Origin: Helicostylum pulchrum
Lineage: Eukaryota; Mucoromycota; Mucoromycetes; Mucorales; Mucoraceae
NCBI GenBank assembly: GCA_025677825.1
Contig: JAIXMO010000032.1
Location: forward strand, 62,001 to 126,000
Length of the DNA stretch: 64,000 nucleotides
Direction: 5' to 3'
In this document: positions 23,808-35,485 of the stretch, in pieces
How the letters are laid out: each line of letters begins with the position of its first letter
How positions within the stretch are numbered: position 1 is the stretch's first letter
Position numbers and translations under genes: made by a program
The notes under the pieces: generated by a model
What the model was told of the DNA's origin: nothing
Seen by the model: the letters and a program-made list of their open reading frames with translations, nothing else
The model's database searches: none

Positions 23808-26052
23808 TTACAAACAATCAGCAACATCTTCAAACAGATTCTTTATAGTACCTGGAAGTTCGCGTTCTACTGAAACTAATGATTTTTGTAAGGATTCTAC
23901 CGCAGCTAAACTCTTGTGATTTTTGCAGTTCTTTTGAAGCTAAATAAAATATAAATTTGGATGAGTATCAAAGATATTTTACGTAACGAAATTGTATTTT
24001 TTTTTTTTACCTTGTCCAACATTGGTAAAATCATTTCTAAAAATGCAGTATCATTATTGTTGCAACTTTTGCTTGCTACAGTACTAATGCTTCTAGAAGA
24101 TGGAGATTTATTTGGTAAAGGAGGAAGAGGATTTGCCACAACGGGTTGTTGAATCATGCTGCTTCGTTTATTTGATCTTGGGTATGCACCAATTTCATTT
24201 GCTCTAACTGTACTTTGATTTACATCCTCATACTCACTAGTACTATGTCTAAATCCTGTATTCATCATTTTTGTCTATTTGAGAAATGTAAATAAGTAAA
24301 ACAAATTATAAAGTTGCACACATAATAAATATTCTTACGGTTACTTCGTTTACTCGAGAATTAGTAGCAGAAGATTGATGAGGAAGTGGATTTATCTGAT
24401 TTCTACTGACAGATCTTGGCAATTGTTGAGCAGGTGATAATAAAGGTGTTTGATACTTTTCAGTAGTAAAGCTATTTACAGAATATTGACTAGATGAGTT
24501 TTGCATTTGAAGTGAAGGTTTAGTTTGTGGAGGCGGGGCTTGTTTAATTGTACCGAAATCCCATGAATCTTCATCATCTGCTTCCACACTATATATAAAA
24601 TTAGTTATAAATATATACTCTATACGTATAACATGTACACATATATATTTTTTACGTGTGTGTGTGCATACTTTTGTTCTTCATCCGAAGAATCATTATC
24701 TCGTCCATTTATATTAATCCAACGTTCATGACCCTCAATCAATTCTGTTAAATAAGCAACCTTTTTACTACTTTTTACAAACTTGTGCTTTAAAAGATCT
24801 TTTGCAGTTGGCCTCTACATATGAAATCCGATTTAATAAAAAAAAGTCAGGGGGGGGGGGGTCAACAACTCTTTAACACTTACATTGGCTGGACTGGTTT
24901 GTAAACACATGCTAACGAAATCACGAAATGCTTTACTGTGAGGAGGACCTAATGTGGGAGGATCATTTTTTGGTATATGGAACAAGACTTTCATAGGATG
25001 CATTTTAGCGTAAGGAGGTTCACCATTGGCAAGTTCTATAGCGGTAATTCCAAGAGACCAAATATCAGCTTTATAATCATAACCAGATTGTTTAATAACT
25101 TCTGGGGCCATCCAAAACTATAAAACACAAATTAGACGGATTCATAATTTATGTTTGTTTTTTTATACTTTACAGGTGTACCAACAAATGTATTTTTTTT
25201 AGTTAATGTAGCCGTAATCTAAGTAAATTTTTTTTAATAAGAAATGTTTTGAGGTTACTATATTTGTAAATTTACTTGTCCAGAAACACCGAAATCTGCC
25301 AATTTAACTTCACCTGATGCGCTTAATAAAATATTTGCTGCCTTTATATCTCTGTGTAGTTTTCCTTCATTGTGAAGATAGTCAAGTCCTTTTAACAACT
25401 CTTTAATGATGATTGCTATATACTCTTCTCGAATAGTACCCATTTTCATCTAAGTAATAAAATTAATATAAATTACAGAAAAAGAATATAAACCGTAACA
25501 TACTAAATCACTACATGACCCTCCTGAACAGTATTCCATGATGATCCATAATCCAGTTCCCTTAAGATATGATCCATGGTACCTATAATTTAAGGAGAGA
25601 AAGTTTAGCTTATATAAAAAAGGGGAATCATTTTTTTTTTTTTTACTTTGTAACAAAGGGAGAATCTAATTGAGATAGAATCGCTATTTCTTGTTGAATA
25701 TCATCAATTTCGTCTTCTGCACTTTCCAAGTCGATAATTTTGATGGCAACTGGTTTATTGGTTCTTTTATCGAGTCTATATGTATTTTTCACGCGTTAAT
25801 AAACCTTTTGTTGTCGTTGCTGTACTTTATTCTTACCCTTTGAATACCTCACCAAAAGATCCCTTACCTATTTACAGTCTTTTTTATAAGTTGCTAGATA
25901 TTTACACAGTGCTTTATATATATTTTTTTACCAATACGCTCTTGTTTTAAATAATATGTTTCTGGATCTGTCGAATGACTCTATACACACAACAACTAGA
26001 AAGTTAAAACACACACACACACACAAGGCTTTTTGTTTTCTCAATTTACCAT
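23808..26052 (-). CDS. Ste20-like Ser/Thr kinase, germinal-centre kinase III subfamily
   Basis: Twelve exons join in frame: 26050-26052, 25932-25980, 25837-25867, 25647-25775, 25504-25582, 25276-25449, 25174-25218, 24884-25117, 24672-24814, 24339-24588, 24011-24274 and 23808-23939; 510 aa. Exon 1 contributes only the ATG. The kinase domain starts near residue 10: glycine loop [21 protein letters not shown] lysine, [11 protein letters not shown] catalytic loop, DFGVSGQ, the [13 protein letters not shown] activation segment, and subdomain [37 protein letters not shown] and [15 protein letters not shown] are typical of GCKIII kinases (MST3/MST4/STK25, fungal Kic1/Sid1/severin-kinase). These work with Mo25 and STRIPAK in polarity, septation and Golgi functions. 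The C-terminal 200 residues are Ser/Gln/Pro rich, with a conserved-looking end helix. Confidence 0.9.
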
Positions 26053-26208
26053 TTTGTTGTCAAAAAATAAAAAAATGTATTTGAGAAAAAAAAAAAAAGA
26101 AAAAAAAACAAAAAGAATGAAAATTTTAAATAAGAAAAAAAGGGGGGTTAAACAAAAAAACACAACAAAGAGCCAAATTTGGATTAAAGGTAAACACGTG
26201 CCCTAATT

Positions 26209-27875
26209 TTAGAATAATAAACTTGCTGCTAAATCAGGATTACCTTCAGCCATTTCCAAGGCATGTAAAGCCTCCTATAATAGCATTATTATTATTAGCT
26301 TTTTTTTTTTGTATGTGTATAAGAAATATATATATATTTTACCTCACGACTAACACCCATATCAGTTAAAATTTTGACATCTTTTTCAGGATAAGCTGTA
26401 AAAGAAATAATTTTAATAACTGTATAATTATAATAATATAAACTATTCTTACCTTGACTTGCAGATGGTTCTGCAACAATAGATTTTTCAGTCTCATTTG
26501 GTATTTCATCACTACCATGAATCTATATATATATTAGATATATTAGATATACGGAACAAAAGTAGTAGTAGTAGTAGTAGTAGTTTTTGTTTTGTTTTAT
26601 CAGTTACCTCCATTCTTCTTTGCTTTTCAGGAAGTTCGTGCTCCGCTAAAAATGGAATATCCATAGTCTCAAATGTTAATGCATTTTTACGAAGATCAAT
26701 GCAAGCTCTATGTTTCTTGAGCATATCAAGTCCAAAGAGCAATTCTGATCCTTTTCCTTCAACAACAATAAACGAACAAGACAAGAAAAAGTTTTGTGAG
26801 AGTCTCATTTGTGCACTATGAATACGCCCCAAGATTTTAGCTGTACCAACTCCTTTAGCAACTCCACTAAATCGTGTATCCAACAACCTCATTAAACCAC
26901 AAGATTCAGCTGTCTCTGGGCTAACTAATATATACATAATAAAATCATTTCGTCAGTAATCAGTAATACTTTATAATCAATATAATTTTACCACTTACTC
27001 ACTGTGCTTTGTGCTCCGGAATCAACAAGCGCAACCAAATGCTTATTATTAATCTCTACATTAATATATAAACGCGTAACTCTAGCAAATGATTCAGGAT
27101 TATATTCCATAGCTGCTTCCAAATTAGCTGCAATATTCTCTTGTTTAATAGCATCTTCAATACGTTTTTGTGCCTCAATGTCAAAAGGATCATCATTAGC
27201 CGCCTAATATTTTTTTTTTCGTTAGTGTCAATCTTATTTATTCCCTTTTAAATAAAAAAAAACTTACAAGCTGTGATTTTTGTATTTCAGCTGAACGTCT
27301 GGTTTGTTCAATTTGTTGAACCATGGCAGAGAATCTTGCTGGATCATGACGTGCAGCGCGTGCTAACTCTGGGTTTGTCTATTTTTATCCGCGTTAAAAC
27401 AGTAACTAAACGATATATATATATAAAATTCTTACGCTTTCTAATTGTTGTAAAAGATGAGGATCTCTTAATACATGTTGACGCATAACATCGAATTCAG
27501 GATGACTAGTACTAAAAGTATGTTGTCAATATATATACATATACAACAGGCTTCAATAATGTATTATTTATTTTTTTTACCTGGGAGGACTTTGTTGTTG
27601 CATATGAATAATTTCATTTTGACCAACTTGGTAGTCTTCCAACGTCTTTTTCAACTCGTTCAATTCTTTACCTTGATAAAACAAGTGTTGTAAATCGGGA
27701 GCAACGCCAGACTTTTTATAAAAAAAAACTAAGTAAGGAGGATACCCTTTAATAACTCGTAAATAAAATTGTTTACCTCTGCTTCTAATAAAGCTTTCAA
27801 GTCTTCAATGGCCATTTGAGAATCTATTTCTAAATTATAAATGTCTTCACCATCTGTTGTTACTGTAATAAGCAT
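26209..27875 (-). CDS. DDI1: DNA-damage-inducible protein 1, ubiquitin-directed aspartyl protease
   Basis: Nine exons (27777-27875, 27581-27711, 27436-27511, 27268-27378, 26999-27203, 26608-26924, 26453-26522, 26343-26395 and 26209-26274) give 375 aa. Domains in order: an N-terminal ubiquitin-like fold (residues 1-75), the helical linker, a retroviral-type aspartyl protease with the active-site motif [11 protein letters not shown] (catalytic Asp in DSGA) and [19 protein letters not shown], and a C-terminal UBA domain ([19 protein letters not shown]). Ddi1 is a proteasome shuttle that also cleaves heavily ubiquitylated substrates. Intron 5 falls a few residues after the catalytic Asp. All three domains are intact; some fungal Ddi1 proteins lack the UBA. 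Confidence 0.93.
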
Positions 27876-28606
27876 TATATCGCCCTTTTTTTTTGTGTGT
27901 GTGCGGAATAACAAAGAAAAGAAAAGAATGAAAAAAAAAGACGCTTGCAGTGATAAAAAAAAAGGGGGGCGAATCACGTGTACAAGTGACAGGACTTTAA
28001 CGCGATTTTTTTTATTAGTCTACAAAGAGATTGCAAGAGACAGAAAAAAAGGCTAAACAGAGGAATAGTGACAGGTGTGGTTTATTTTAACTATTTCTGA
28101 AAACTGTAAACTGCATTAAAAGAAAAAAGATGATTTTTTTTAAAGGAGTGAAAAGGGGACAGGGATTGGCTGTGCTGGATTTATCTTCACTTTCTGTTAA
28201 GCGAAGGATTGAAGGATTGACGTAAAAGGAGCGTGAGTTAAGGAACGTAGGTGACTTCAGTCTATTTTCTAGGATTGTCGTTTCATGATACTTTCCTATT
28301 AAGTATCATTTTGCAGAAAATATCTGTACTTTTGTTATGCTCTGTAATAAAGTTTAGCAGGTATAGGTGTATATCTAAAATAAACCCCGTACTTCATAGC
28401 TTCTTTAGTGATACACAAATTAAGCTGTATTTCGGTTCACCAAGCATTCGAGTATCCTATTGCTATTTATACTTGTTAGTTATTAGAAACATATCCACCA
28501 AACAAAACAAAACTACTTTTTTTTTTAAAAAAGTTTATTTCGTTCGAAAGCTATTTAACAGAACTTGATTTTATTTAGCACTTTGTATAGTAGTTTATAA
28601 TTTTAT
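27876..28606. other. Intergenic, no gene seen
   Basis: 5' flank of DDI1 and 3' flank of the Mga2-like gene. An open frame at 28251-28568 (+) is hydrophobic and AT-driven with no family signal. Confidence 0.4.
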
Positions 28607-29884
28607 TTAAAAAGGATCAAGCATAAAATTATATACTTGACCTGCAGAATGAGCGACTCTTTGAGCAGATTTAGTCGTACAAGTAAACGTATATAGATTA
28701 GATAACAAGTTTGATACAGTAGCAGGTAATATGGAAGTAGCCAAAGACACAATATCGGTTGGAATAAAGTCAGTTAGTGGTATGCGTACATTTTTAGTTG
28801 GTGTTACAGGTTGGTGAAGACCTTTAAATAACTGTACAAGACGCTTATGACCGGCTTCAATAGCTAATCTTTCTGCGGTCTTTCCGACACGATTGGTAAT
28901 CTTTAGATTGGACCGATGAATCAATAAGTTTGCAATTTCATATTTTCCAGTCCAGCTTGCAAAATGAAGAGCAGTAAACCCATTTTTATCTACTTGATCT
29001 AAATTACAGTTTAATTTTACAAGTGTTTCAACCAGCCCAGTGTATCCACAGATGGTTGCTAAATGTAACAAGTTATGTCCGTTTCGATTATGAACCATTA
29101 AATAATCATATTCTCGGTTTAAATCTTGAATTGCCAGCATACAGGCTATAACGTGTTTTTCAAGATTAGACAAAAATAATTTACGTGCGTTTTCATACAC
29201 TGCTGACGCTGCAAGTGGTGTTAATTTATATCTAAATCCATTGACATTATTGGTTTGTGTTGTATCTTTACGATCTGAGTTATCTCCTTGTACAATACGC
29301 ATAGCAATCTGTCTAGCATCTTCTACTTTACCCATCGTTTTTAATCCAACCACTTGAAGCGCAAGCTCCATTAACGCTCTATCACTCTCATCAAAGTACG
29401 TAAACAGTACCACATCTTGTCCTTCCAACATTAACGGATGTTCTTTAAACGAAACAACAACTGGCCCCGCTGTAACTGCGGGTGGTAATATACATAATAA
29501 CGTATTCGTACTCCAACAATGTGTAGGCGTTGCTGGATTCTCTCCAAATAAACATGTCAAACCTTCATAAAAGTTTGATCCTAATACTGTTACTTCTGAT
29601 CCACCGTAAATAGGTCCTTCAGATGGTATTAATCGATGTAATCTAGGTAAATTGGGTGTTTTATCAAGTGCATTTCTTTCTTGTAATTTAGTATAAACAT
29701 TATTATTTTGTAGCTGAGGTTGTACATTTCTTCTCATGGGGTTTTGTGTGAATTGTGATATAATTTGTTGTTGTTGATGATCAGGATGTACCAAAGGCAA
29801 AGCTTGTGGTTGTTGTTGTTGTTGTTGATGATGTTGATGTTGTTGTTGTTGCTGCTGCTGTATGTTTTGTTGTTGTTGTTGTTG

Positions 29885-29915
<31 letters not shown>

Positions 29916-31914
29916 TGATGATGAGGATGTTGTTGTTGTAGCGGTGGCGGTGGCAACATATTTAAATCAGCTGAAGTCAAGAAATCATACAATTCATTCT
30001 GAGAAACATAAGAGTTTTGATGTTGTACTTGAGATATAAAATGATCATTATTATCTGATGCTAAAGGATGTTGTTTTTCTATTGGGTGATGATGTTGAAT
30101 ATCATTATTATTATTGTTGTTATTATTATCGTTATTATCGTTATTATTAGTGTTAGTATTGTTGTTATTATTGTTGTTGATATTGATTGGACTATCTGGT
30201 ATGTCATCAATTTGAGATGAAGGGGTTGCAGGAGTAGAAGCAATTGGACTAGATACACCTGAATCTGTTTCTAATTCTATTGAATTGATAGCCTTTCTTC
30301 TTGATGTTGTGGGTACATCACTTTCAGTTGCAGACATATCAAATTCAGCACGTGATCTTTTTCTGGCAGCTGCTTGTTGCATTTTCGAACTCTTGTGATC
30401 GTCTGTTATCATAATAGGTGGAGAACGACCTGTAGCAATCACATGATTTAAATTATCTCTTACTGTGAATACAATACTATACATAAAAAAGACGAAAAAA
30501 AATGAGTAAGAATTTAGCACCACACATGTGAAATTTGATTCTTTACCGAAATCCGGTTTTCTCGCTGTGATGACGGCAATAACATGTTACTCGGGTCGGT
30601 AAGGTTGCTTCACCGTTATTAAATTCAATATATTCATTACAGTTAAAGAGTAATATCCTTCTTCTTTCTTCAGACATGATATTTTCATCACTTAAATCTG
30701 GCAAGTCATTTGCAAACAATGCTGCAAGTTTAGCAGCACCTCCTTCCTTATTAGCTGCTCTAGCTACTTTATTATCACGTTTTCTTTTTAAGCGTTTTCT
30801 CTACACGCACGCATTAGTAAAATTAAAATAATAATAACAATAATAATATCATACCTCTCGATGAACACAACTTGTACACATGATGATCTCATTATCAGGC
30901 TGACCATCACAAACTACTGCAGCCTCTAACACTAATACTTGTGTATCCGTAAGAGAAGCCTTTTCATCCGCACCATATTTTTGATTTTTTCGCTTTAATT
31001 TATCTTTGGCGACTAAATGCTCGGGAAGCTTTAAATGAGACCAATTTGTTGCTAATTCTCCACTAGTATCTACAAGTTGTAAACAAATCTTGATTTGTGT
31101 TTCTACTCTAGATTTTGCGCCTGTATGAGGCAAACCTAATACTCGAATATGCCACGGGCTATCACTCTTTGAACTGTTTTTTACATGTAAGTAATCGAAA
31201 TAAACCCACAATTCATTTTACTTACGTAGGAGGTGACATAAAATCAGATTCTTGTTCAATTTCTACTTCTCCTGGTCCTAATAAACTTTGACTGTATAAA
31301 TAATGTTAATATACATTTTTTTTTTTTTTTTTTTTTTGACGTTTATTTACCCAGGAAGTGAAGTTTGAGCCAAGAAATCTTCAAAATTGGAAAAATTTCT
31401 AGCCAATATAGGAATAGCATGTAACAACGGATTCGTAAAAACCTAATAAAAAAAAGGGTAAATATTAAGGTTATTTCCAAGTAATTCTTGTGTAAACGTT
31501 ACATGAAGTAAAGAGTGGCTATTATCTTTGGATTTTTGTTTGCCCTTTTTTTGTTGTTCTTCTTTTGGCATTGAAATAGGTTCCTGTTTTATTTTTTGTT
31601 GAGCTAAAACATGTGCTGGGTCCACGCCTAAAGGGAAAAAAAAAAAGAAAAAAAAAAAAGATGATGATGAATAAATGACCAAATAAATAAAATAAAAAAA
31701 ACCTTGTTAGGTTACCTATATTATTAGTACTACTTGAAGGTTGGTTTTGCTGTTGCTGTTCAAAAGAAAGTTGTTGGGCATTATACTCAGCAACCTGGTT
31801 TAAAAAGAGATCCATGGCTTGGTCCTCATGTGGTTTCGGTGAAGATAGTAGAGATATCTCATTATCAACACCAATAGAACCTGTCTTTTGATGTATTTCT
31901 AATGGTGGTGACAT
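28607..31914 (-). CDS. IPT/TIG plus ankyrin transcription factor, Mga2/Spt23-like
   Basis: Exons 31716-31914, 31503-31627, 31351-31442, 31226-31291, 30855-31173, 30547-30800 and 28607-30476 join to 974 aa. The middle region has the fungal Mga2/Spt23 conserved segment (SPWHIRVLGLPHTGAKSRVE, CTSCVHRERKR, then a Cys/His-rich part, FNCNEYIEFNNGE). An Asn/Gln-rich region follows. The IPT/TIG fold is at about 29660-29410 (LIPSEGPIYGGSEVTVLGSN). Ankyrin repeats at about 29130-28830 include GHNLLHLATICGYTGLVETL and GFTALHFASWTGKYEIANLL. Yeast Mga2/Spt23 are ER-anchored precursors that sense membrane lipid packing and induce the OLE1 desaturase after proteasomal processing. Here the tail after the ankyrins has no clear 20-residue hydrophobic helix before the stop at 28607. 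The anchor may be lost or the mode of action may differ. Confidence 0.8.
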
Positions 31915-32588
31915 TTTCGTTTTCCTTTCTTTCCACAATTTGTATACTTTTTTGTTTGTATAAATATACAAGGTGAAAAAAAAAAGAAAAAGGAAAAAAA
32001 AAAAAAAAAAAAAAAAAGAGAGAGAACTTGAGGATTTTACTGGTTCCGGCAAACATTATGTAATTCAAAAAAAAAAAACGGTGCTTTAAAAAAACTGATA
32101 GTTTGGCACTACGTTATAGACATGTACAGAGTACACAGTTTGTTCCACTGCCATTTAAAGCTTAAATTTGCATATTTTGGTCCTGTAGAATAAATTGCAG
32201 ATTAAAAAATACTTGAAGTGCGACTTTTACAAAGAGACATCTTATTCTTCTATTAACTGAGCAATATGTTGTACGTTTATAGTGGAAAATACGAAGCTCA
32301 TAAGTAGGCTTTCGACAAAAAGATACCTTTTGATATACATTAATCGACAACTCTAGATACATACAACACATATTTTGCATGAACAATAACTACTTCACTC
32401 CTTTTAATTGGCATTGTGCAACACTTTTTTTGTCTTTGAACAAAAATCCTTCACACAAAAAAGTAGATACTAAACTTGTTTTTTATCAAATTTATTTTAT
32501 TTTATTAATATTGGTCACATCATTCTCTTTTTTTTATATATAGATTATGCTTAATACTTGAAAAGCGACAAAGTTACGGTTTTTAATT
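31915..32588. other. Intergenic, no gene seen
   Basis: An A20-plus run near 31996-32017 and AT-rich spacer between the 3' end of eIF3g and the start of the Mga2-like gene. Nothing else noticed. Confidence 0.4.
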
Positions 32589-33755
32589 TTATGTGCTGCG
32601 AGCAAATTCAACTCTCAAGATAAGACTATCATAACCATAACCGTTAATAGCTTGTTGAGCCTTTTCAGCATGTTCACGATCATTGAATGAGACAAAAGCG
32701 AAACCCTTACAGAGATTTGTTTCGTGATCACGGGCCAAATAGACACGAGCGATGCTACCGAAACGGTTGAAAAGATCGTATATATCATTATCAGTAACAT
32801 CTTCAGAAAGGTTTGTAACACGAAGAGTAGCAGAATCATCACGCTTAACATCACCACGCATAGATTCTCCAGCTCCAGCAGATGCACCCTTATTACGGAG
32901 ATGAGGAGGTGTGTATTTACTAGGTCCAGAACCAGAAGATTCTAAGCCAGAAATCTCACCAGAATCAAGTTTGACAGCTTCAATAGTAGAAGCAATCTCG
33001 TCCAAAGGTGACATAGTATCCTTGTAGGGACACTTACTGGTGAAATGCTCTCCCTTACAGATACGACAAGCAATATTTTTGGTCTTGAGTTGACTTTGAA
33101 TCTTATCCTTGGCCTCTTCGTCTGCAACAGCTTCAACATTCTACATTATAAATATTATATATAAGTCTTTTTCCTTTTCTTTCTTTCTTTCTTTCTCTCT
33201 ATCTCTTATATTTTTTTTTTTTACCTTTCCGGTGTTAGATCCTAACTTGAGAGGAATGTTTTCACCAATGGTAGTTGTAGAAAGATCAGGGCCGGCCTTC
33301 TTACCCTTTTCTTCGCCGAATTTCTCCCATTTCTTACGTTGAGCAACAGCTTTATTAACATGTTCGGTAACAAGCTTTGAACGAATCTTACGAGTAACCT
33401 ATTTTAAAAAAAAGTTAAGTATTTTTTATTTATTTTTCGAAATAAAAAAACAAAATCCTCGTACCTTAACTTTCTTGCCGTCTTCATTTTCTCTATATTC
33501 AATTATGACTTTGTTACCATCATCATCGGTATATACTTGAGGTTGATAAGAATCTATACCAAATTATTTGTTAATCCTAGTCATATACATTATTTATTTT
33601 TTTCTCGAGCGCGTACCTTCTTCATCCTCGTATTCGTCTGCCCAAGAAGCCTTTGCTGGTGTACTATATATTTTATATAAATGTAAAAAAAAAAAGAGTT
33701 GGATTGTCGTTAGTGGCTATAATTAAACAAAATGCTATAGTTTTACATACGCCAT
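32589..33755 (-). CDS. TIF35: Translation initiation factor eIF3 subunit G
   Basis: Exons 33751-33755, 33617-33663, 33465-33553, 33225-33398 and 32589-33140 give 288 aa. The first coding exon is five bases (ATGGC). Features: an N-terminal acidic start (SWADEYEDEE) conserved in eIF3g, a basic central block (VTRKIRSKLVTEHVNKAVAQ), a CCHC-like zinc-binding segment (CRICKGEHFTSKCPYKD), and a C-terminal RRM with RNP2 LRVTNLSEDV and RNP1 KGFAFVSF. eIF3g joins eIF3i and eIF3b in the 43S complex and promotes scanning and reinitiation. Length is normal for fungi. Confidence 0.93.
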
Positions 33756-35485
33756 TGTATATATGTAAAAATCAGAGGTTATGGTTGAAATCACTATTTT
33801 TTTTTCTTCGTTTAAAAATTGCATCAATAAGCCACTTCCCTCCACCCTCGACGACGTCACGTCTGGCTTTTAAAAGGTGTTTTTTTACACACTCTCTGAT
33901 GATCCTGAACTGTTGGTGCAGCAAGCCCTGAAAACTTAGAATATTGTGGGTACTGCAGCAAAGTACTTGAATATCAATTGGGTGTGGGGATTGCTATTCT
34001 TCTTTATCAGCAATATAAATGACAATAATAATGTTAAATAAAAAATGGGTGTATTTTTGTGATTCAATTAAATATTATTTATCAGTTTAGTTAAGGATTT
34101 AGTGAAATAAGTTTGTATATTCTTAGCATATCCTGGTACTGTAATAAAAAGAATAGCCTTTGAGAGCTACATCTTCTTTTTTTAAAAGTAATAAAGTGTT
34201 CTCAGTTGTGACTTTTCTTAATAAACCAGAGAATTTGTCTCCAAATATTATTTGAGAATCGAGGCACCGAGCCTTTCTTCTTAATCATTTTGGCTATAAA
34301 CAAGGCCTCTTCCTCTATGACCCTACCAGAGAACAAGATCGAATTAATGCTGTAAACAATACCTACCACAGTCAAATCATTTGATGGAGACTGTAAACAA
34401 AATCACAAGGCACGCATATTCGTTCTGATATATCTTTCGATAAAATCCTTTCTCGTTCATGTACGCGCTTGAGGTTAGCTTTCCAAACCGCGATACCTCT
34501 CGTAACTCTGTTACCATATCCAATCTTGCTCTTGTTACTGTACTCAACCTTTTGCCGCCCAATTCAAATTTAATGTAAGTTGTGCGACACTATTATATAT
34601 ATATATTTTTACTGTAACATATTTTAGGTAAAAGGTGTATCGTACATGAATCTCGATTTAGACATCCTGTTTTATTTGGGCTGCTTATACACATATTTTA
34701 AAAAAAGAATGATTACCAAGCAAGATAATATTTACTGAATAATTGTGACCAACTATACGTAACTATTACGGCGACACTTGTCGAAAAGCTCTAGTCTTAA
34801 GCAATTAATCTTTATTCCAAAAATAAAGGAATCATTGCAGTTTTCCACTGCCAATTTAAGGACTATTGATGAGACCTGCAGTTAACTAAATCTCCGCAGA
34901 GGAAACCGTATTTGGTAAGCCGAACTAACAGAATGCTATTTAGATATACCAGTCTTGAGAGGGGGGAAGTAGAAACATCAGAGGTTTTGAGTACGGCAGC
35001 AGTCTGGAATCCAAGATGAAAACTAGCCTTGAAAATATAACAGTCTGGAAAAACATACCAGTCTTGGCCCACTATTCACTCAACCCAAACTTCAACAGTG
35101 GAGGCGCAACAGCATAAGAAGAGAAACCATTATACTATCTACTATGTATGTATTAATATAAAGACCATCAGTTAAAGCATAATACAGTAAATGTTCTTAC
35201 CGTGAATACTTAAAAGAATAGTTTATTTATTTTCAGTTTCATTGTATCCGACCCAGAAGATGCTTAGTGGGAATCTTTAGTTTGGTCCAGACTTTTAACA
35301 TTTATCCGCGATAACAATAAAACCTTTTGAGATTCTCGTACTTGCTCGTTATATTTATAAGCAATTTTATTTTGTGAGTCTACTAATTTCAAGCTACGTT
35401 TTTTTTTATTTAAAAGAAAAAAAATAGTTATTTAACTACGCTCCTCTATTTTTTTCCACTAAATCCTTGGAACGACTACATTATA
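33756..35485. other. Long divergent intergenic region with weak coding scraps
   Basis: 1.7 kb between eIF3g (-) and the Ubp gene (+). Protein-like scraps include a minus-strand peptide at 34377-34562 (KRLSTVTRARLDMVTELREV) and a plus-strand one at about 34270-34370 (LLNHFGYKQGLFLYDPTRE). Neither has a start, splice context or family match I can name. They may be relics. Confidence 0.3.

Noticed and set aside
26924..27203. Retroviral-type protease motif suggesting an endogenous retroelement
   Set aside because: The Asp protease is flanked by ubiquitin-like and UBA domains in one spliced gene, which is cellular Ddi1; no reverse transcriptase is present.
29806..30039. Plus-strand Val/Ala-rich frame opposite the Mga2-like gene
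   Set aside because: Translation of the complement of CAA/CAG/CAT repeats encoding Gln, His and Asn; no independent support.
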